A stretch of 64,000 nt of DNA from Aeromonas dhakensis (GCF_000820305.1 NZ_CDBH01000021.1:101886-165885); one strand, 5' to 3'. Shown: positions 9,165-19,297, counted from the stretch's first letter. Program-made: numbers and translations. Notes: generated from the sequence alone by a model not told the origin.

Positions 9165-10226
9165 CTAGCGTCCCACGATGGCGTGATGGATATCCTGCAG
9201 CGGCAGGACATGGCGAGCGGCGCCGAGCTTGATGGCCTCCTTGGGCATGCCGAAGACCACGCAAGAGGCCTCATCCTGGGCGAAGGTATTGGCGCCTGCC
9301 TCCATCATCTCGCGCAGACCGCGTGCACCGTCATCCCCCATTCCGGTCATGATGATGCCGGTGGCATTGCTGCCGGCAAACTTGGCCACCGAGCGAAACA
9401 GCACGTCCACCGAAGGGCGGTGGCGGTTGATGAGGGGGCCGTCCATCACGTCGACGTGATAGTAGGCGCCGCTGCGCTTGAGCAGCATGTGCTTGCCGCC
9501 GGGGGCGATGAGCGCGAGCCCGGGGATCACCCGATCATTGCTTCTGGCCTCCCGCACCTCTATCTGGCACAGGTTGTTGAGCCGCTCGGCAAAGGAGGCG
9601 GTGAACTTCTCCGGCATGTGCTGCACGATGACGATGCCGGGGCAGACCCGGGGCAGGGTAGTCAGCACGGCCTCCAGCGCCTGGGTGCCGCCGGTGGAGG
9701 TGCCGATCGCCACGATCCGCTCCGTAGTCTGGGCCATGGCATGCTGGCTGGCCGGCGCCATGATGGCGTCGGCATTGAGCTTGGGGGCGACCGTGGTGGA
9801 CTGGGTTCTGACTTGGCGTCTGACATTGGCCTGGGCGGCGGCGCGCACCGCCATGGCCAGCTCCTGCGCCGACTCCTGCAGAAAGCTTTTCAGACCGACC
9901 GTGGGCTTGGTGATGATGTCGACGGCGCCGGCGGCCATCGCCTGCAGCGTGGTTTCCGCCCCCTTCTCGGTCAGGGAGGAGCAGATCACCACTGGGGTGG
10001 GGTGCTCGGCCATGATCTTGGTGAGGAAGGTGATGCCATCCATACGTGGCATCTCCACGTCCAGCACGATCACGTCTGGCCACTCCTTCTTCAGTTTCTC
10101 TTGTGCAAACAGCGGGTCGGAGGCGGTGGCAATCACCTTGATATCGGGCTCCTGCTCGAGAATGGCCTGCAACACCTGCCTCACCACGGCGGAATCATCC
10201 ACCAGCATGACTCTTATCTGTTTCAT
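9165..10226 (-). CDS. cheB: Chemotaxis methylesterase/glutamine deamidase CheB
   Basis: A 353-residue protein with an N-terminal receiver domain (Asp56 in [13 protein letters not shown]) and a C-terminal methylesterase domain. The catalytic Ser is in [10 protein letters not shown], the His in QHMPEKF and the Asp in GMGDDGARG. It removes methyl groups from receptor glutamates when phosphorylated by CheA. ATG 10226 follows a purine-rich AAGGGGACGGG site; an upstream GTG/TTG-type extension overlaps cheD and is unlikely. It is the last gene of the minus-strand chemosensory cluster, 10 bases after cheD. Pairing with CheR and CheD gives this cluster a full adaptation set. Confidence 0.95.
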   Translation of the reverse strand: MKQIRVMLVDDSAVVRQVLQAILEQEPDIKVIATASDPLFAQEKLKKEWPDVIVLDVEMPRMDGITFLTKIMAEHPTPVVICSSLTEKGAETTLQAMAAGAVDIITKPTVGLKSFLQESAQELAMAVRAAAQANVRRQVRTQSTTVAPKLNADAIMAPASQHAMAQTTERIVAIGTSTGGTQALEAVLTTLPRVCPGIVIVQHMPEKFTASFAERLNNLCQIEVREARSNDRVIPGLALIAPGGKHMLLKRSGAYYHVDVMDGPLINRHRPSVDVLFRSVAKFAGSNATGIIMTGMGDDGARGLREMMEAGANTFAQDEASCVVFGMPKEAIKLGAARHVLPLQDIHHAIVGR

Positions 10227-10236
10227 TCCCGTCCCC

Positions 10237-10707
10237 TTAGCGGTGTGGCAAGCGATGATGACGTACCCAGACATTGCCGTTGGCCAGCTCGAAAATCAGA
10301 CTTCTGTGTCCCGCATGGCCAAGATGGTGGGCCTTGATGGTCAGGCCCAGGTGCTGGGTCAGCTGCCAGGCCGCCTTGATGTTCTTGATGGCCACATTCA
10401 TGGTGTTGAGCGTTTGCTGTTCGATAAACATGTTGCCGCCGCCAAACAGCTTGACCTCGTATTCGTGGATGGGGGCGGGGTGCTTGCCTATTTCGTGGAT
10501 AAACAGCTGGATTGCCTCATCGGCATAACGACCGTCCAGACCCGGTGCGCTGTGGCCGCGGCTGGGCAGCATGTAATGGCACATGCCACCTCGCTTCTGC
10601 TCCGGATGCCACATGGTAATGGCCACGCAGGAGCCAAGATGGGTGCGGATGATGGCGTCATCCTGCCCAAAGAAGAACTCGCCCGGTTGCAGCATGACCT
10701 CTTTCAT
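10237..10707 (-). CDS. cheD: Receptor glutamine deamidase CheD
   Basis: A 156-residue CheD protein. The deamidase signature [12 protein letters not shown] holds the catalytic Cys, with a downstream His (GGMCHYMLP) and a conserved FGGGNMF segment. CheD deamidates Gln on chemoreceptors and in some species binds CheC. No cheC is present here. ATG 10707 starts the recognisable domain. A TTG at 10722 overlapping the cheR stop is possible but has no ribosome site. It sits between cheR and cheB in the same operon. Confidence 0.93.
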   Translation of the reverse strand: MKEVMLQPGEFFFGQDDAIIRTHLGSCVAITMWHPEQKRGGMCHYMLPSRGHSAPGLDGRYADEAIQLFIHEIGKHPAPIHEYEVKLFGGGNMFIEQQTLNTMNVAIKNIKAAWQLTQHLGLTIKAHHLGHAGHRSLIFELANGNVWVRHHRLPHR

Positions 10708-10718
10708 ACTGAAAAAAC

Positions 10719-11522
10719 TCAAGGTTTCAAATAGATGGAAGGGGATACCAGTTGCAGGCCGTGGGGCAGGCCGTTCAGGCTCTCGGCGTGACTGACGATG
10801 AGGTAGCCCCCTTTTCTCAGGCGCGGCACCAGTCGCTGCAGCACCTGTCCCTTGGTTTCCCGGTTGAAATAGATCATCACGTTGCGGATCAGGATGACAT
10901 CGAACAGCCCGATGTCAGGCAACTCCTGATTCAGGTTGATATGGTAAAACTGCACTTTCTCGCGCAGCTTGCGATCGATGATGAAGGTGCCTTCCTGAAA
11001 GCCGACCCCCTTCAGGCAGTACTTCATCAACAATGGCAGCGGGATGTTGTGGGCCCGTTCGATGGGATAGAGCCCCGTTCTCGCCTGTTCCAGCACCCGG
11101 GTCGAGATATCCGAGGCGATCACTTCCCAGTTACCCAGCTCCAGATGGTCGGCCAGGGTCATGGCCAGGCTGTAGGGCTCTTCGCCGGAAGAGCTGGCTG
11201 CGCTCCAGATCCGAACCATCCGCTCTTTTGGCAACTGGCGCAGTACCTTGTTACCGAGAAATTCGAAGTGCTTGGGTTCGCGAAAAAAGTAGGTCTCGTT
11301 GGTGGTGAGCAGATCGAGCGCAATCTGCAGTTCACTGCCGCGGTTGTGCATGATCAGGCTGAAATAGTCGCCATAGCTCTCCAGCTCATAGTAACAGAGC
11401 CGTTTTGACAATCGGCTGGCGACCAGGGCCTTCTTGGCCGGTGACAGATCGATCCCCGCCGTCTGGTGGATCCAGCGTTGAAACTGCGCAAATTCATCAT
11501 CATGCAACTGGGTCTGATACAA
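10719..11522 (-). CDS. cheR: Chemoreceptor methyltransferase CheR
   Basis: A SAM-dependent methyltransferase that methylates receptor glutamates. It has an N-terminal helical domain (DEFAQFQRWIHQTAGIDLSP), then TTNETYFFREP, SAASSSGEEPYSLAM (SAM-binding loop), and a C-terminal VILIRNVMIYF. The start is uncertain. ATG 11573 would give 284 residues, but it lies inside the arm of a 14-base perfect hairpin and has no ribosome site. A TTG at 11522 has GGGAG seven bases upstream and gives 267 residues, a normal CheR length. I favour the latter. It is followed by cheD with almost no gap. Confidence 0.9.
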   Translation of the reverse strand: MYQTQLHDDEFAQFQRWIHQTAGIDLSPAKKALVASRLSKRLCYYELESYGDYFSLIMHNRGSELQIALDLLTTNETYFFREPKHFEFLGNKVLRQLPKERMVRIWSAASSSGEEPYSLAMTLADHLELGNWEVIASDISTRVLEQARTGLYPIERAHNIPLPLLMKYCLKGVGFQEGTFIIDRKLREKVQFYHINLNQELPDIGLFDVILIRNVMIYFNRETKGQVLQRLVPRLRKGGYLIVSHAESLNGLPHGLQLVSPSIYLKP

Positions 11523-11544
11523 GGAAGGACTCCCGAAACAAACG

Positions 11545-11575
11545 GGATGCGGGTGAGTTCCACTCACCCGCATCC
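11545..11575 (-). terminator. 14-base perfect hairpin between receptor gene and cheR
   Basis: GGATGCGGGTGAGT and ACTCACCCGCATCC pair perfectly around a three-base loop. The structure begins three bases past the double-PAS receptor stop codon. No T-run follows in the direction of transcription, so it is more likely an mRNA-processing or expression-attenuating stem than a full terminator. It covers the upstream ATG of cheR. Confidence 0.7.
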
Positions 11576-11578
11576 GGG

Positions 11579-13750
11579 TTAGAAGCGAACAAAGTCGCCG
11601 TCATTGTGGGGCCGGGGCAGGTTGCCATTACCCTCTGCGGCACTGTTCTCGAGCATGAAGCGGCCACGGGGGCCGGTACGGGTGGCTGCCACCTTCTGGC
11701 CGGCATTGAGCTTGTGCCGCTCGAGGGTGAAGAACTCCATCGCCAGTTGCAGCTGTTCGGCCTGGCTGCTCATCTCCTCGGCAGTGGCGGCCAGCTCTTC
11801 GCTGCAGGATGCGTTCTGCTGGGTCACCTGGCTCAACTGGTTCATGGCGATGTTGATCTGGCTGACGCCGGTTGACTGCTCGGCGGAGGCGGCGCTGATC
11901 TCCTGCACCAGATCCGAGGTCTTGTTGATGGAGGGCACCATCTGATCGAGCAGGCGTCCCGCTTTCTCCGCCATGTCGACGCTGCTTGAGGCCAGCTCGC
12001 CAATCTCCTGGGCCGCTACCTGGCTGCGCTCCGCCAGCTTGCGAACCTCGGCGGCCACCACGGCGAAACCCTTGCCGTGATCGCCAGCCCGGGCCGCCTC
12101 GATGGCGGCGTTGAGGGCCAGCAGATTGGTCTGGTAGGCGATGTCATCTATGATGCCGATGCGCTTGGCAATCTGCTTCATGGCATCGACCGTGAGCTTG
12201 ACCGCCTCGCCGCCTTCCACCGCCTCCTTGGCCGCCTTGCTGGCCATGCCATCGGTAACCTGGGCGTTGTCGGTGTTCTGGTTGATGCTGGCGCTCATCT
12301 GCTCGATGGAGGCGCTGGTCTCCTCCATGCTGGAAGCCTGCTCGCTGCTGGACTGGCTGATGGACTGGGCGGTGGCGCTGACCTGCTCGGCGGCGCTGGA
12401 GAGGTTGTCGGATGCCCCCAGCACTTCGGTTACAATGTTGGTAAGCGAGACGATGGTCTGGTTGAGGGAGTCCTTGGTCGTGCCGAATACACCGGGATAA
12501 TCGGCCTCTATGTGTTGGGTCAGATCCCCGCGCGCCAGTGATTGAACCACCCTGATCACGTCGTTGAGACTGGTGTCGATCACCTCGGCGATACGGTTTA
12601 TCCCCTCCCCAAGGTTCTGGAAGAAGCCGCTCTTGCCGGTGAGATCCATGCGGCGGTGCAGTTCGCCATTGATGACGGACTGGACGATTTCCGACATCTC
12701 CCGCTCGATGGCGACCTCCTTGGTGCGATCCGACCACTCGACCACGGAGCCCAGCCGCTCGCCATCGTCGCCGAATACCGGGTTGGCGATGAGGGCGAAA
12801 GTGCGTCCCCCCAGCATGATCTGGGTACGATAAGTGTTGTTCAGCTTGGCCAGCATGCTGCGTTGATGGCCCGGATTCTTGTGAAAGCTGTCGATGTTGG
12901 CGCCCATCAGATTGGCCGAGTTGAAGTGGTGCAGCTCCTTGCGGATGTCGGTTTCGGCCTGGCCCAGCATTTCCCTGACCGCTTCGTTCATGTAGATGAT
13001 GTTGAGATCGGTATCGGCGATCATCACGTTGGTGCTGGCCCCGTCGAGCGCCTTCTTGACTCGCAGACTTTCGGCGGCCGCCTGCTTGGCGGCGGCATTG
13101 GCGGCTTTCACTTCATTCTCGATGGCGATCTCCTTGGTGCGGTCGGCCCACTCCACCACGGAGCCGAGCCGCTCGCCACCGTCATTGAAAACGGGGTTGG
13201 CGATCAGGGAGAAGGTGCGACCTCCGACCGTGATCTGGGTGCGGTAGGTCTTGTCCAGCTTGGCCAGCATGTTGCGCTGGTGGGAGGGCTCCTTGTGGAA
13301 AGTATCGATGTTCTTGCCCATCAGGTGCCTGACGTCGAAGCTCGGCAGATCCTTGCGAATATCCGACTCTGCCAGTCCCAGCATGGCCAGCACGGCTTCA
13401 TTCATGTAGACGATGTTCAAATTGGTATCGGCGATCATCACATTGGTCGAGGCACCATCCAGCGCCTTGCGCACTCGCAGGTTTTCTTCGTAGAGCGCCT
13501 GGTTGGCCTCGCGGGCGGCGAGCGCACTGCCAAGGCGATCTCCCAGCAGCCCCAGTACGGCATTGAACTCCTGGCAGAGCTCCTTGAGAGGGCCGGTGAG
13601 CGTGTCCAGCTCTAGCTGGGCGGACTGTTTGCCTTGCTGGAGCCCCTGAGCCAGGGTGCGGGTTGCACCAGTCAACTGGCGCAGTTGTTCCTGCAGCAAG
13701 GCATGAGCATTGCCGTTGCCAAACAGATTGCCAAAGAGTGATTGAGTCAT
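11579..13750 (-). CDS. Soluble chemoreceptor with two PAS domains (Aer2/McpB-like)
   Basis: A 723-residue methyl-accepting protein with no membrane segment. After an N-terminal coiled coil it has two PAS domains (about residues 92-211 and 230-349) that are roughly three quarters identical. A HAMP-like linker follows, then a signalling domain with the tip [20 protein letters not shown]. The C-terminus is NDGDFVRF. The cytoplasmic PAS receptor next to CheR/CheD/CheB recalls the Aer2/McpB receptors of alternative clusters in Vibrio and Pseudomonas, which sense internal redox or oxygen state. The PAS ligand here (heme, FAD or other) cannot be read from sequence. ATG 13750 follows AAGGATAAGG. Confidence 0.92.
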   Translation of the reverse strand: MTQSLFGNLFGNGNAHALLQEQLRQLTGATRTLAQGLQQGKQSAQLELDTLTGPLKELCQEFNAVLGLLGDRLGSALAAREANQALYEENLRVRKALDGASTNVMIADTNLNIVYMNEAVLAMLGLAESDIRKDLPSFDVRHLMGKNIDTFHKEPSHQRNMLAKLDKTYRTQITVGGRTFSLIANPVFNDGGERLGSVVEWADRTKEIAIENEVKAANAAAKQAAAESLRVKKALDGASTNVMIADTDLNIIYMNEAVREMLGQAETDIRKELHHFNSANLMGANIDSFHKNPGHQRSMLAKLNNTYRTQIMLGGRTFALIANPVFGDDGERLGSVVEWSDRTKEVAIEREMSEIVQSVINGELHRRMDLTGKSGFFQNLGEGINRIAEVIDTSLNDVIRVVQSLARGDLTQHIEADYPGVFGTTKDSLNQTIVSLTNIVTEVLGASDNLSSAAEQVSATAQSISQSSSEQASSMEETSASIEQMSASINQNTDNAQVTDGMASKAAKEAVEGGEAVKLTVDAMKQIAKRIGIIDDIAYQTNLLALNAAIEAARAGDHGKGFAVVAAEVRKLAERSQVAAQEIGELASSSVDMAEKAGRLLDQMVPSINKTSDLVQEISAASAEQSTGVSQINIAMNQLSQVTQQNASCSEELAATAEEMSSQAEQLQLAMEFFTLERHKLNAGQKVAATRTGPRGRFMLENSAAEGNGNLPRPHNDGDFVRF
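12704..13477 (-). repeat. Tandem duplication of a 120-codon PAS unit
   Basis: The unit beginning [11 protein letters not shown] (13118-13477) and the one beginning [11 protein letters not shown] (12704-13063) align without gaps over 120 residues with about 92 identities. The 54-base linker between them encodes an Ala/Lys-rich helix. This is an internal gene duplication inside the receptor gene. Confidence 0.85.
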
Positions 13751-13815
13751 GGGCCTTATCCTTGTGCGACATGTCATTGCTGTGTGGTGGAGCGAAACGC
13801 TGATTTATGTTGTTG

Positions 13816-14388
13816 TCATGGCGTTTGTGGTTTTTGTTCCAGCAGCCGTTCCTGCTGTTGAGTCAGCTCGCTGAGCTGGGCCATCTCGTCGATGGAGAGC
13901 ACCTTCTCGGTATTGATGAGAATGACGAACTTGCCGTTGACCTTGCCCATGCCGCTGATGAAGTCGGCCCGGATACGGGCCCCGAAGCTTGGTGGCGGCT
14001 CAATCTCGTTGCAGGGGATGGTCAGTACCTCGGAGACGGAGTCCACCACCACGCCTATGTCCTGATTGCCGTGTTCCGGGTCGTCCGGGTGCACGTTCTC
14101 GATGATCACGATGCAACTGCGGCGAGTGATGCTGGAGGGGGCATTGCCAAAACGGGCGTTGAGATCCACCACAGAGACGACGGCTCCCCTCAGGTTGATC
14201 ACACCCCGGATAAAACTCGGCATCATGGGGATGGGGGTGATGTTGCCGTATTCGATGATCTCCTTGACCCCGAGAATGTTGATGGCAAACATCTCGCCGT
14301 TGATGAGAAAAGTCAGGTACTGGGCATCACCCTGATTGTCATGTACCAGCGTGCCAGGCTGGGCGACCACTTCGGTAGACATGCTCAT
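13816..14388 (-). CDS. cheW: Coupling protein CheW
   Basis: A 190-residue CheW-like protein. The core runs from YLTFLINGEMFAINILGVKEI through MMPSFIRGVINLRGAVVSVVDL to VVDSVSEVL. It bridges receptors and CheA at the cytoplasmic face. ATG 14388 has GGAGAG five bases upstream. The first 20 residues and the Gln-rich C-terminal tail (TQQQERLLEQKPQTP) extend beyond the core domain. It lies between the two receptor genes of the cluster, 12 bases after the 4-helix-bundle receptor gene. Confidence 0.95.
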   Translation of the reverse strand: MSMSTEVVAQPGTLVHDNQGDAQYLTFLINGEMFAINILGVKEIIEYGNITPIPMMPSFIRGVINLRGAVVSVVDLNARFGNAPSSITRRSCIVIIENVHPDDPEHGNQDIGVVVDSVSEVLTIPCNEIEPPPSFGARIRADFISGMGKVNGKFVILINTEKVLSIDEMAQLSELTQQQERLLEQKPQTP

Positions 14389-14400
14389 GAGGCTCTCCGG

Positions 14401-16323
14401 TTAAAAGCGGACAAAATCGGTTTCGTCAACCTGCGGTTGCGCAGCCACATTGCCATGCAACGGGGGCTGGGCCGGCATCACAAACTTGCCTCTGGGAGGC
14501 ACCCCCTTGTGCAGATTTTCGACCTGTCTGGGTGAGCGGCCGCTGCCTTGCAGGGAGAAAAAGTCCATGGTCTGCTGCAGCTCGTTGGCCTGGGAGCTCA
14601 TCTCCTCCGCGGTGGCGGCCAGCTCCTCGCTGCTGGCAGCATTTTGCTGGGTCACCTGATTGAGCTGGCTCATGGCCAGGCTTATCTGGTTGGCGGCGCT
14701 GGCCTGTTCCCCGGAGGCGGCGTTGATCTCCTGCACCAGATCCGAGGTCTTGCGAATGGAGGGCACTATCTTGTCGAGCAGACTGCCCGCCTTCTCGGCG
14801 GTATCGACGCTGCTTGACGAGAGTTCGCCTATCTCCTGCGCCGCGATCTGGCTGCGTTCGGCCAGCTTGCGGACCTCGGCGGCGACCACAGCAAAGCCTT
14901 TGCCATGTTCACCGGCCCTGGCCGCCTCAATGGCGGCATTGAGCGCCAGCAGATTGGTCTGGTAGGCAATGTCGTCGATGATGCTGACCTTGCGGGCGAT
15001 CTGCTGCATCGCGGCAACCGTCTGTTGTACCGAACGGCCCCCTTCGGTGGCCTCCAGTACGGCGCTGCTCGCCATGTTGTCGGTCACCTTGGCGTTGTCC
15101 GTGTTCTGGTTGATGCTGGCGCTCATCTGTTCGATGGAGGCGCTGGTCTCTTCCACGCTGGCCGCTTGCTCACTGGTGGCCTGGCTGAGGGACTGGGCCG
15201 TGGTGCTGACCTGATTGGAGGCGTTGGTCAGGTTGTCGGCGGCGTTGCGTACTTCCTCGATGATGGCGGTCAGTGCGGCGATGGTGCTGTTGAGACCATC
15301 CTTGGTCTGACCGAAAATTCCCGGATAGGGCTGCTCAATCTTCTGGGTGAGGTCACCCTGCGACAGGGCGGTGGCAATGCGCATCACGTCGTTGAGGCTG
15401 GTGTCGGTCACGTTGGAGAGACGATTGAGCAGTTCGGAGAGGCGCTTGATGTAACCCTGCCGTCCGTCCAGTTCAATCTTGTAGCTGAAATCCCCCTGTT
15501 CGACGGCGGCGGTCACCAGCGTTTCTATGTCGATAATGAGGGACGTCAGCTTGTTGACCATGTTCTGCATGGCCAGCAACAGCTGGCCGGCTTCATCGTG
15601 GGCTCCGATGTCGATGGTGACGTCGAGATTGCCGTCCGCCAGGTGGTTGGCAACCTGCAGGGCCTGGTTGATGGGGGAGATGATGCTGCGAATGAGGACG
15701 ATGCCAAACCAGGCTGCAGCCACCATGCCGGCGGCGACCACAGCCATCATGGTAAGCAGCATGACGTCATACCAGGCCTGGGCCTGTTCGTATTCTGATT
15801 TGGCAACGTCGAGCTGCAGGCTGACCAGCTCGGTTATCTTGCTGCCGATGGGGTCGATGGAGCTATATAGCTTGCCGTCAAACTCATTGAGCGTATCCGC
15901 AATGACACCATGCTGATTTGAGAGAAAGGCCTCCAGCCTGGTGATGTCTCGATCCGCGGTATTAAACAGGCTGTTGGCCTCTGCCGACAGCTTCTGTTCG
16001 GCTGCGGTCAGCTTGGTGGCCTGATAGTGTTGCCACTCCAGTTTTATCTGCTGCTGGGCATGCTGGATCTGCTGCAACGCCTCCTCGGCGCTGACGAGAC
16101 CGGCATTGGCCTTGTTGACATTGTCTATGATGGCGACGGCGTAGTTGTCCGAGATGGTTTTGAGCTGCTTGAGCGGCACCACCCGGTCGTTGTAGACCCG
16201 TTGCAGCCCCTTGTTGCTGCTATGCATGTTGTAGAGCCCGAGCACACCTACGCCAAACAGCAGCACACAGAGCAGGCAGAGCAGTATGGTGAGTCGTATC
16301 TTGATGGTGGAGTTTTTGAACAT
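14401..16323 (-). CDS. Membrane chemoreceptor with four-helix-bundle sensor
   Basis: A 640-residue receptor. TM1 is [21 protein letters not shown] periplasmic all-helical domain of about 150 residues resembles the 4HB_MCP fold. TM2 is [20 protein letters not shown], then a HAMP domain ([21 protein letters not shown]) and a signalling domain with tip [20 protein letters not shown]. The C-terminus DETDFVRF matches the tail of the double-PAS receptor. The ligand is unknown. It is encoded immediately after cheA and before cheW, so it is the dedicated membrane input of this cluster. Confidence 0.94.
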   Translation of the reverse strand: MFKNSTIKIRLTILLCLLCVLLFGVGVLGLYNMHSSNKGLQRVYNDRVVPLKQLKTISDNYAVAIIDNVNKANAGLVSAEEALQQIQHAQQQIKLEWQHYQATKLTAAEQKLSAEANSLFNTADRDITRLEAFLSNQHGVIADTLNEFDGKLYSSIDPIGSKITELVSLQLDVAKSEYEQAQAWYDVMLLTMMAVVAAGMVAAAWFGIVLIRSIISPINQALQVANHLADGNLDVTIDIGAHDEAGQLLLAMQNMVNKLTSLIIDIETLVTAAVEQGDFSYKIELDGRQGYIKRLSELLNRLSNVTDTSLNDVMRIATALSQGDLTQKIEQPYPGIFGQTKDGLNSTIAALTAIIEEVRNAADNLTNASNQVSTTAQSLSQATSEQAASVEETSASIEQMSASINQNTDNAKVTDNMASSAVLEATEGGRSVQQTVAAMQQIARKVSIIDDIAYQTNLLALNAAIEAARAGEHGKGFAVVAAEVRKLAERSQIAAQEIGELSSSSVDTAEKAGSLLDKIVPSIRKTSDLVQEINAASGEQASAANQISLAMSQLNQVTQQNAASSEELAATAEEMSSQANELQQTMDFFSLQGSGRSPRQVENLHKGVPPRGKFVMPAQPPLHGNVAAQPQVDETDFVRF

Positions 16324-16338
16324 GTCAGGCTCCTGATG

Positions 16339-18552
16339 TTAATTGACTCTTGGTTGGGATTGCAGACGTGGAATGGCGTACTGGCTCAGCTGGCCCAGCT
16401 CCTGGTCGATGGCATGCTGGATCAGAGAGGGAATATCCAGAATGAGGGCTACCTCGCCGCCACCCAGAATGGTGGAGCCGCTGATCCCCTGCAGGCGCTG
16501 GAACAGCTTGCCGAGCGGTTTGATGACGGTCTGGAACTCCCCCAGCAGCTCGTCGACCACCAATCCTGACTTCTTGCCGCCATGGCTGACGACCACGATA
16601 TTTTCCCGGCGGCCACGGGTTCCCTCGACATCGAAGTAGTGCTGCAACCGGACGAATGGCAGCACTTCACCACGCAGATTGATGTAGTTGCGCCCCTGGG
16701 TATCGTCCAGCGCGCTCTGGGTCAGCTCCACGCATTCGATCACCATGTCGAGGGGAATGACGTAGTAAGTGGTGCTGACGCGCACCAGAAAGCCATCGAT
16801 GATGGCCAGGGTCAGCGGCAGCCGGATCTGTACCCGGGTGCCGAGTCCGGGCTTGCTGTCCAGCTCGACGCTGCCACGCAGGGCCTGGATGTTGCGTTTG
16901 ACCACATCCATGCCCACACCGCGTCCGGAGAGATTGGTGATGGCCTCCGCGGTGGAGAAGCCGGGCTCGAAGATGAGCTGGTAGATCTCCTGATCCGACA
17001 GGGTGGCATTGGCTGCTGCCAGCCCCCGCTCCTGCGCTTTTTGCAGGATCCTGGCCTTGTTGAGGCCGGCACCATCGTCCTGGATCTCGATGACAATGCT
17101 GCCGGAGTCGTGATAGGCGTTGAGGGTCAGGGTGCCCCGTGCCGGCTTGCCGGCCGCCAGCCGTTTCTCGGCCGCTTCTATGCCGTGATCCATGGCATTG
17201 CGCACCAGATGCATCAAGGGATCGCCGATCTTCTCCACCACAGACTTGTCCAGCTCGGTGTCGCCGCCGGTGATCACCAGCGCTATGTCCTTGTTCAGCT
17301 CGTGGCTGACATCCCGCACCACCCGCTGGAAGCGGTTGAAGGTATCGCCGATGGGCACCATGCGCAGGCGCAGGGCACCATCGCGGATCTCCTCGACCAG
17401 CATGGCAATGGTGGAATTGGCCTCCTGCAGCAGGCTGTCCCGTGAACGCTGGGCCAGCAGGTTGGCGCCGGAGCTGGCCACGACCAGTTCTCCCACCAGA
17501 TTGATCAACTCATCCAGCTTGTCGGCGTGGACCCGGACATAACGCCCTTCCTTGTTCTTGTTCTCCTTGCTCTGATTCTGTTTCTTGAGCGCGGCGTCCA
17601 CCACCACTTCATTGACGGCACCTTGGGCGATCAGGATCTCCCCCAGCTTGTTGGTGTCGGCCTGCGGCTGCTCATGCTGGGCTTGCAGGCCGAGCGCAAG
17701 CTCGCTGGCCGTCAGTGCGCCTGTTTTGACCAGCAGTTGCCCCAGCATCTCGTTGTCTTCCGGCAGGGCGTTGATGAGCGCTATGTACTCGGCGATCTTG
17801 CTGTGGGGCGGCAAGATGCTGATGAGACAGTCGTCTCGCACGAATTCGAACACGTCGCTCAGGGCACTCTTGTCGGCCTGGGAGTCCAGATCGATCTCGT
17901 AGCCGAGGTAACAGCTCTCCGGATCGAACTGTTCCCACTCCGGCAGGGCATGGTGAATGGTCTCGATGGCGCAGAGGGTACCCATGGTACCGAGGTAGCG
18001 CAGGAAAGAGGTGGGATCCATGCCGTTGCGCAGCACGTCAGGACCAAAGCGCAGGGAGATGTGCCACAGGGAGGTAGCGCTGACATGACCCTCCTCCTTG
18101 CTGACCGGATCGGCATCGGCAGGCTGGGTCCGCTCCGGCAGCGTGGTCTGGTTGCCGCTTTGGTGACGGGCCAGATTGCGCCGTAACTGCTCATCCTGAG
18201 CCTGTTCATCCGCACCAAGGGCTTCCCCCTGTTCAGCCACCAGGCTGACCAGGCGTTCGATGTGATCCCGACTCTCCAGCAGATCCCTGATGAGGGGGGC
18301 ACTTATCGCCAGTTGCTGGTTGCGCACCTGATCGAGCAGATCCTCGACGATGTGCGTGAAACTGACGATGGGTTGCAGGCCGAACAGGCCGGCGGAACCC
18401 TTGATGGTGTGCGCCGCCCGGAAGATGGCACCGATGAGCTCGCCATTGTCCGGGTCGTTCTCCAGGGTTAGCAGCGCGGACTCCATCTCCTCCAGCAGCT
18501 CGCGCGCCTCGGCGATATAGGTTTGCAGGGCCTGATCAAGATTGATGCTCAC
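16339..18552 (-). CDS. cheA: Chemotaxis histidine kinase CheA
   Basis: A 737-residue kinase. The HPt domain carries the phosphorylated His48 in AAHTIKGSAGLFGL. A long middle region follows instead of a clear E. coli-type P2. Its second part repeats the pattern LLVKTGALTASELAL and LIAQGAVNEVVVDAAL, which suggests a small duplicated helical module. Next come the dimerisation helix (DELINLVGELVVASSG), the ATPase boxes (HLVRNAMDHGIE, IEIQDDGAGLNK, SGRGVGMDVVK) and a C-terminal CheW-like domain. It phosphorylates CheY and CheB on receptor input. The STAS gene precedes it by 26 bases. Confidence 0.95.
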   Translation of the reverse strand: MSINLDQALQTYIAEARELLEEMESALLTLENDPDNGELIGAIFRAAHTIKGSAGLFGLQPIVSFTHIVEDLLDQVRNQQLAISAPLIRDLLESRDHIERLVSLVAEQGEALGADEQAQDEQLRRNLARHQSGNQTTLPERTQPADADPVSKEEGHVSATSLWHISLRFGPDVLRNGMDPTSFLRYLGTMGTLCAIETIHHALPEWEQFDPESCYLGYEIDLDSQADKSALSDVFEFVRDDCLISILPPHSKIAEYIALINALPEDNEMLGQLLVKTGALTASELALGLQAQHEQPQADTNKLGEILIAQGAVNEVVVDAALKKQNQSKENKNKEGRYVRVHADKLDELINLVGELVVASSGANLLAQRSRDSLLQEANSTIAMLVEEIRDGALRLRMVPIGDTFNRFQRVVRDVSHELNKDIALVITGGDTELDKSVVEKIGDPLMHLVRNAMDHGIEAAEKRLAAGKPARGTLTLNAYHDSGSIVIEIQDDGAGLNKARILQKAQERGLAAANATLSDQEIYQLIFEPGFSTAEAITNLSGRGVGMDVVKRNIQALRGSVELDSKPGLGTRVQIRLPLTLAIIDGFLVRVSTTYYVIPLDMVIECVELTQSALDDTQGRNYINLRGEVLPFVRLQHYFDVEGTRGRRENIVVVSHGGKKSGLVVDELLGEFQTVIKPLGKLFQRLQGISGSTILGGGEVALILDIPSLIQHAIDQELGQLSQYAIPRLQSQPRVN

Positions 18553-18578
18553 GAATGACTCCTTGTCCGCAGAACCGG

Positions 18579-18905
18579 TTAGGCGTGATCGGCGTGGGGA
18601 ATGAGGGTGGGATCACCGAAAAAGGCCGCCAGCTGGCACAACTCAAGGGCATCAAGCACGGCATGGCTGTGCATGACCAGATGCAGTGGATAGCCTCCCT
18701 GCTGCGCCGTCTTCTTGGCTGCCAGCAGCAGCTGCAAACCGGCGCTGTCCATTTCGCTGATCTGGGAGAGATCCAGTTCCAGCTCCTGCTGGCGATAGAG
18801 TAGGGGTGTGAGCGCCTGTTTCAGCTCGGCTGCCGTGTAGATGGTCATCTCGCCCGAGATGGTCACGACACTCTTGTGCTCACCCGTTTCGATTTGCAGC
18901 GGCAT
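18579..18905 (-). CDS. STAS-domain protein in the chemosensory cluster
   Basis: A 108-residue single STAS domain like those of anti-sigma-factor antagonists (SpoIIAA type). It has VTISGEMTIYTAAELKQAL and the loop ISEMDSAGLQLLL, in which the Ser is the usual phosphorylation site. No partner serine kinase or PP2C phosphatase is encoded nearby. The position between cheY and cheA suggests a role in the chemosensory complex or a cross-link to another pathway. Similar STAS genes occur in some alternative chemosensory operons, but their role is not established as far as I know. Confidence 0.88.
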   Translation of the reverse strand: MPLQIETGEHKSVVTISGEMTIYTAAELKQALTPLLYRQQELELDLSQISEMDSAGLQLLLAAKKTAQQGGYPLHLVMHSHAVLDALELCQLAAFFGDPTLIPHADHA

Positions 18906-18919
18906 GAACGCCTCCCGGC

Positions 18920-19288
18920 TCAGGGCATGATGAGCTTGGCCACGGCAGCCAGCATCTGATCCGGCTGGAACGGCTTGACCACCCAGGCCTTGGCTCCCGC
19001 GGCCTGTCCCTCCTGCTTCTTGCTGTCCTGGGACTCTGTCGTCAGCATGATCACCGGAGTGAACTTGTAGCTGGCCAGCTTCTTGGCCTCCTTGACGAAA
19101 CTGATGCCGTCCATGTTCGGCATGTTGACGTCACTGATGATGAGGTTGATCTTCTTGCCGTCGAGCTTTTTGAGGGCATCCTTGCCGTCACTTGCCTCCA
19201 TCACCTCGTAACCGGCTCCCTTGAGCGTCATGCCGACGACCTGGCGTATGGTGGCCGAGTCATCCACGATCAGGACTGTTTTGGGCAT
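18920..19288 (-). CDS. cheY: Response regulator CheY
   Basis: A 122-residue single receiver domain. The acidic pair is Asp9/Asp10 in LIVDDSATIRQ, the phosphoacceptor is Asp53 in IISDVNMPNMDG, the Thr is in MLTTESQ and Lys105 lies in WVVKPFQPDQ. There is no output domain, so it acts by protein binding at a flagellar switch or other target. It is the second gene of the cluster, nine bases after the short receptor-like gene, and a second cheY is expected elsewhere in the genome for the main flagellar system. Confidence 0.95.
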   Translation of the reverse strand: MPKTVLIVDDSATIRQVVGMTLKGAGYEVMEASDGKDALKKLDGKKINLIISDVNMPNMDGISFVKEAKKLASYKFTPVIMLTTESQDSKKQEGQAAGAKAWVVKPFQPDQMLAAVAKLIMP

Positions 19289-19297
19289 ATCTCTCTC

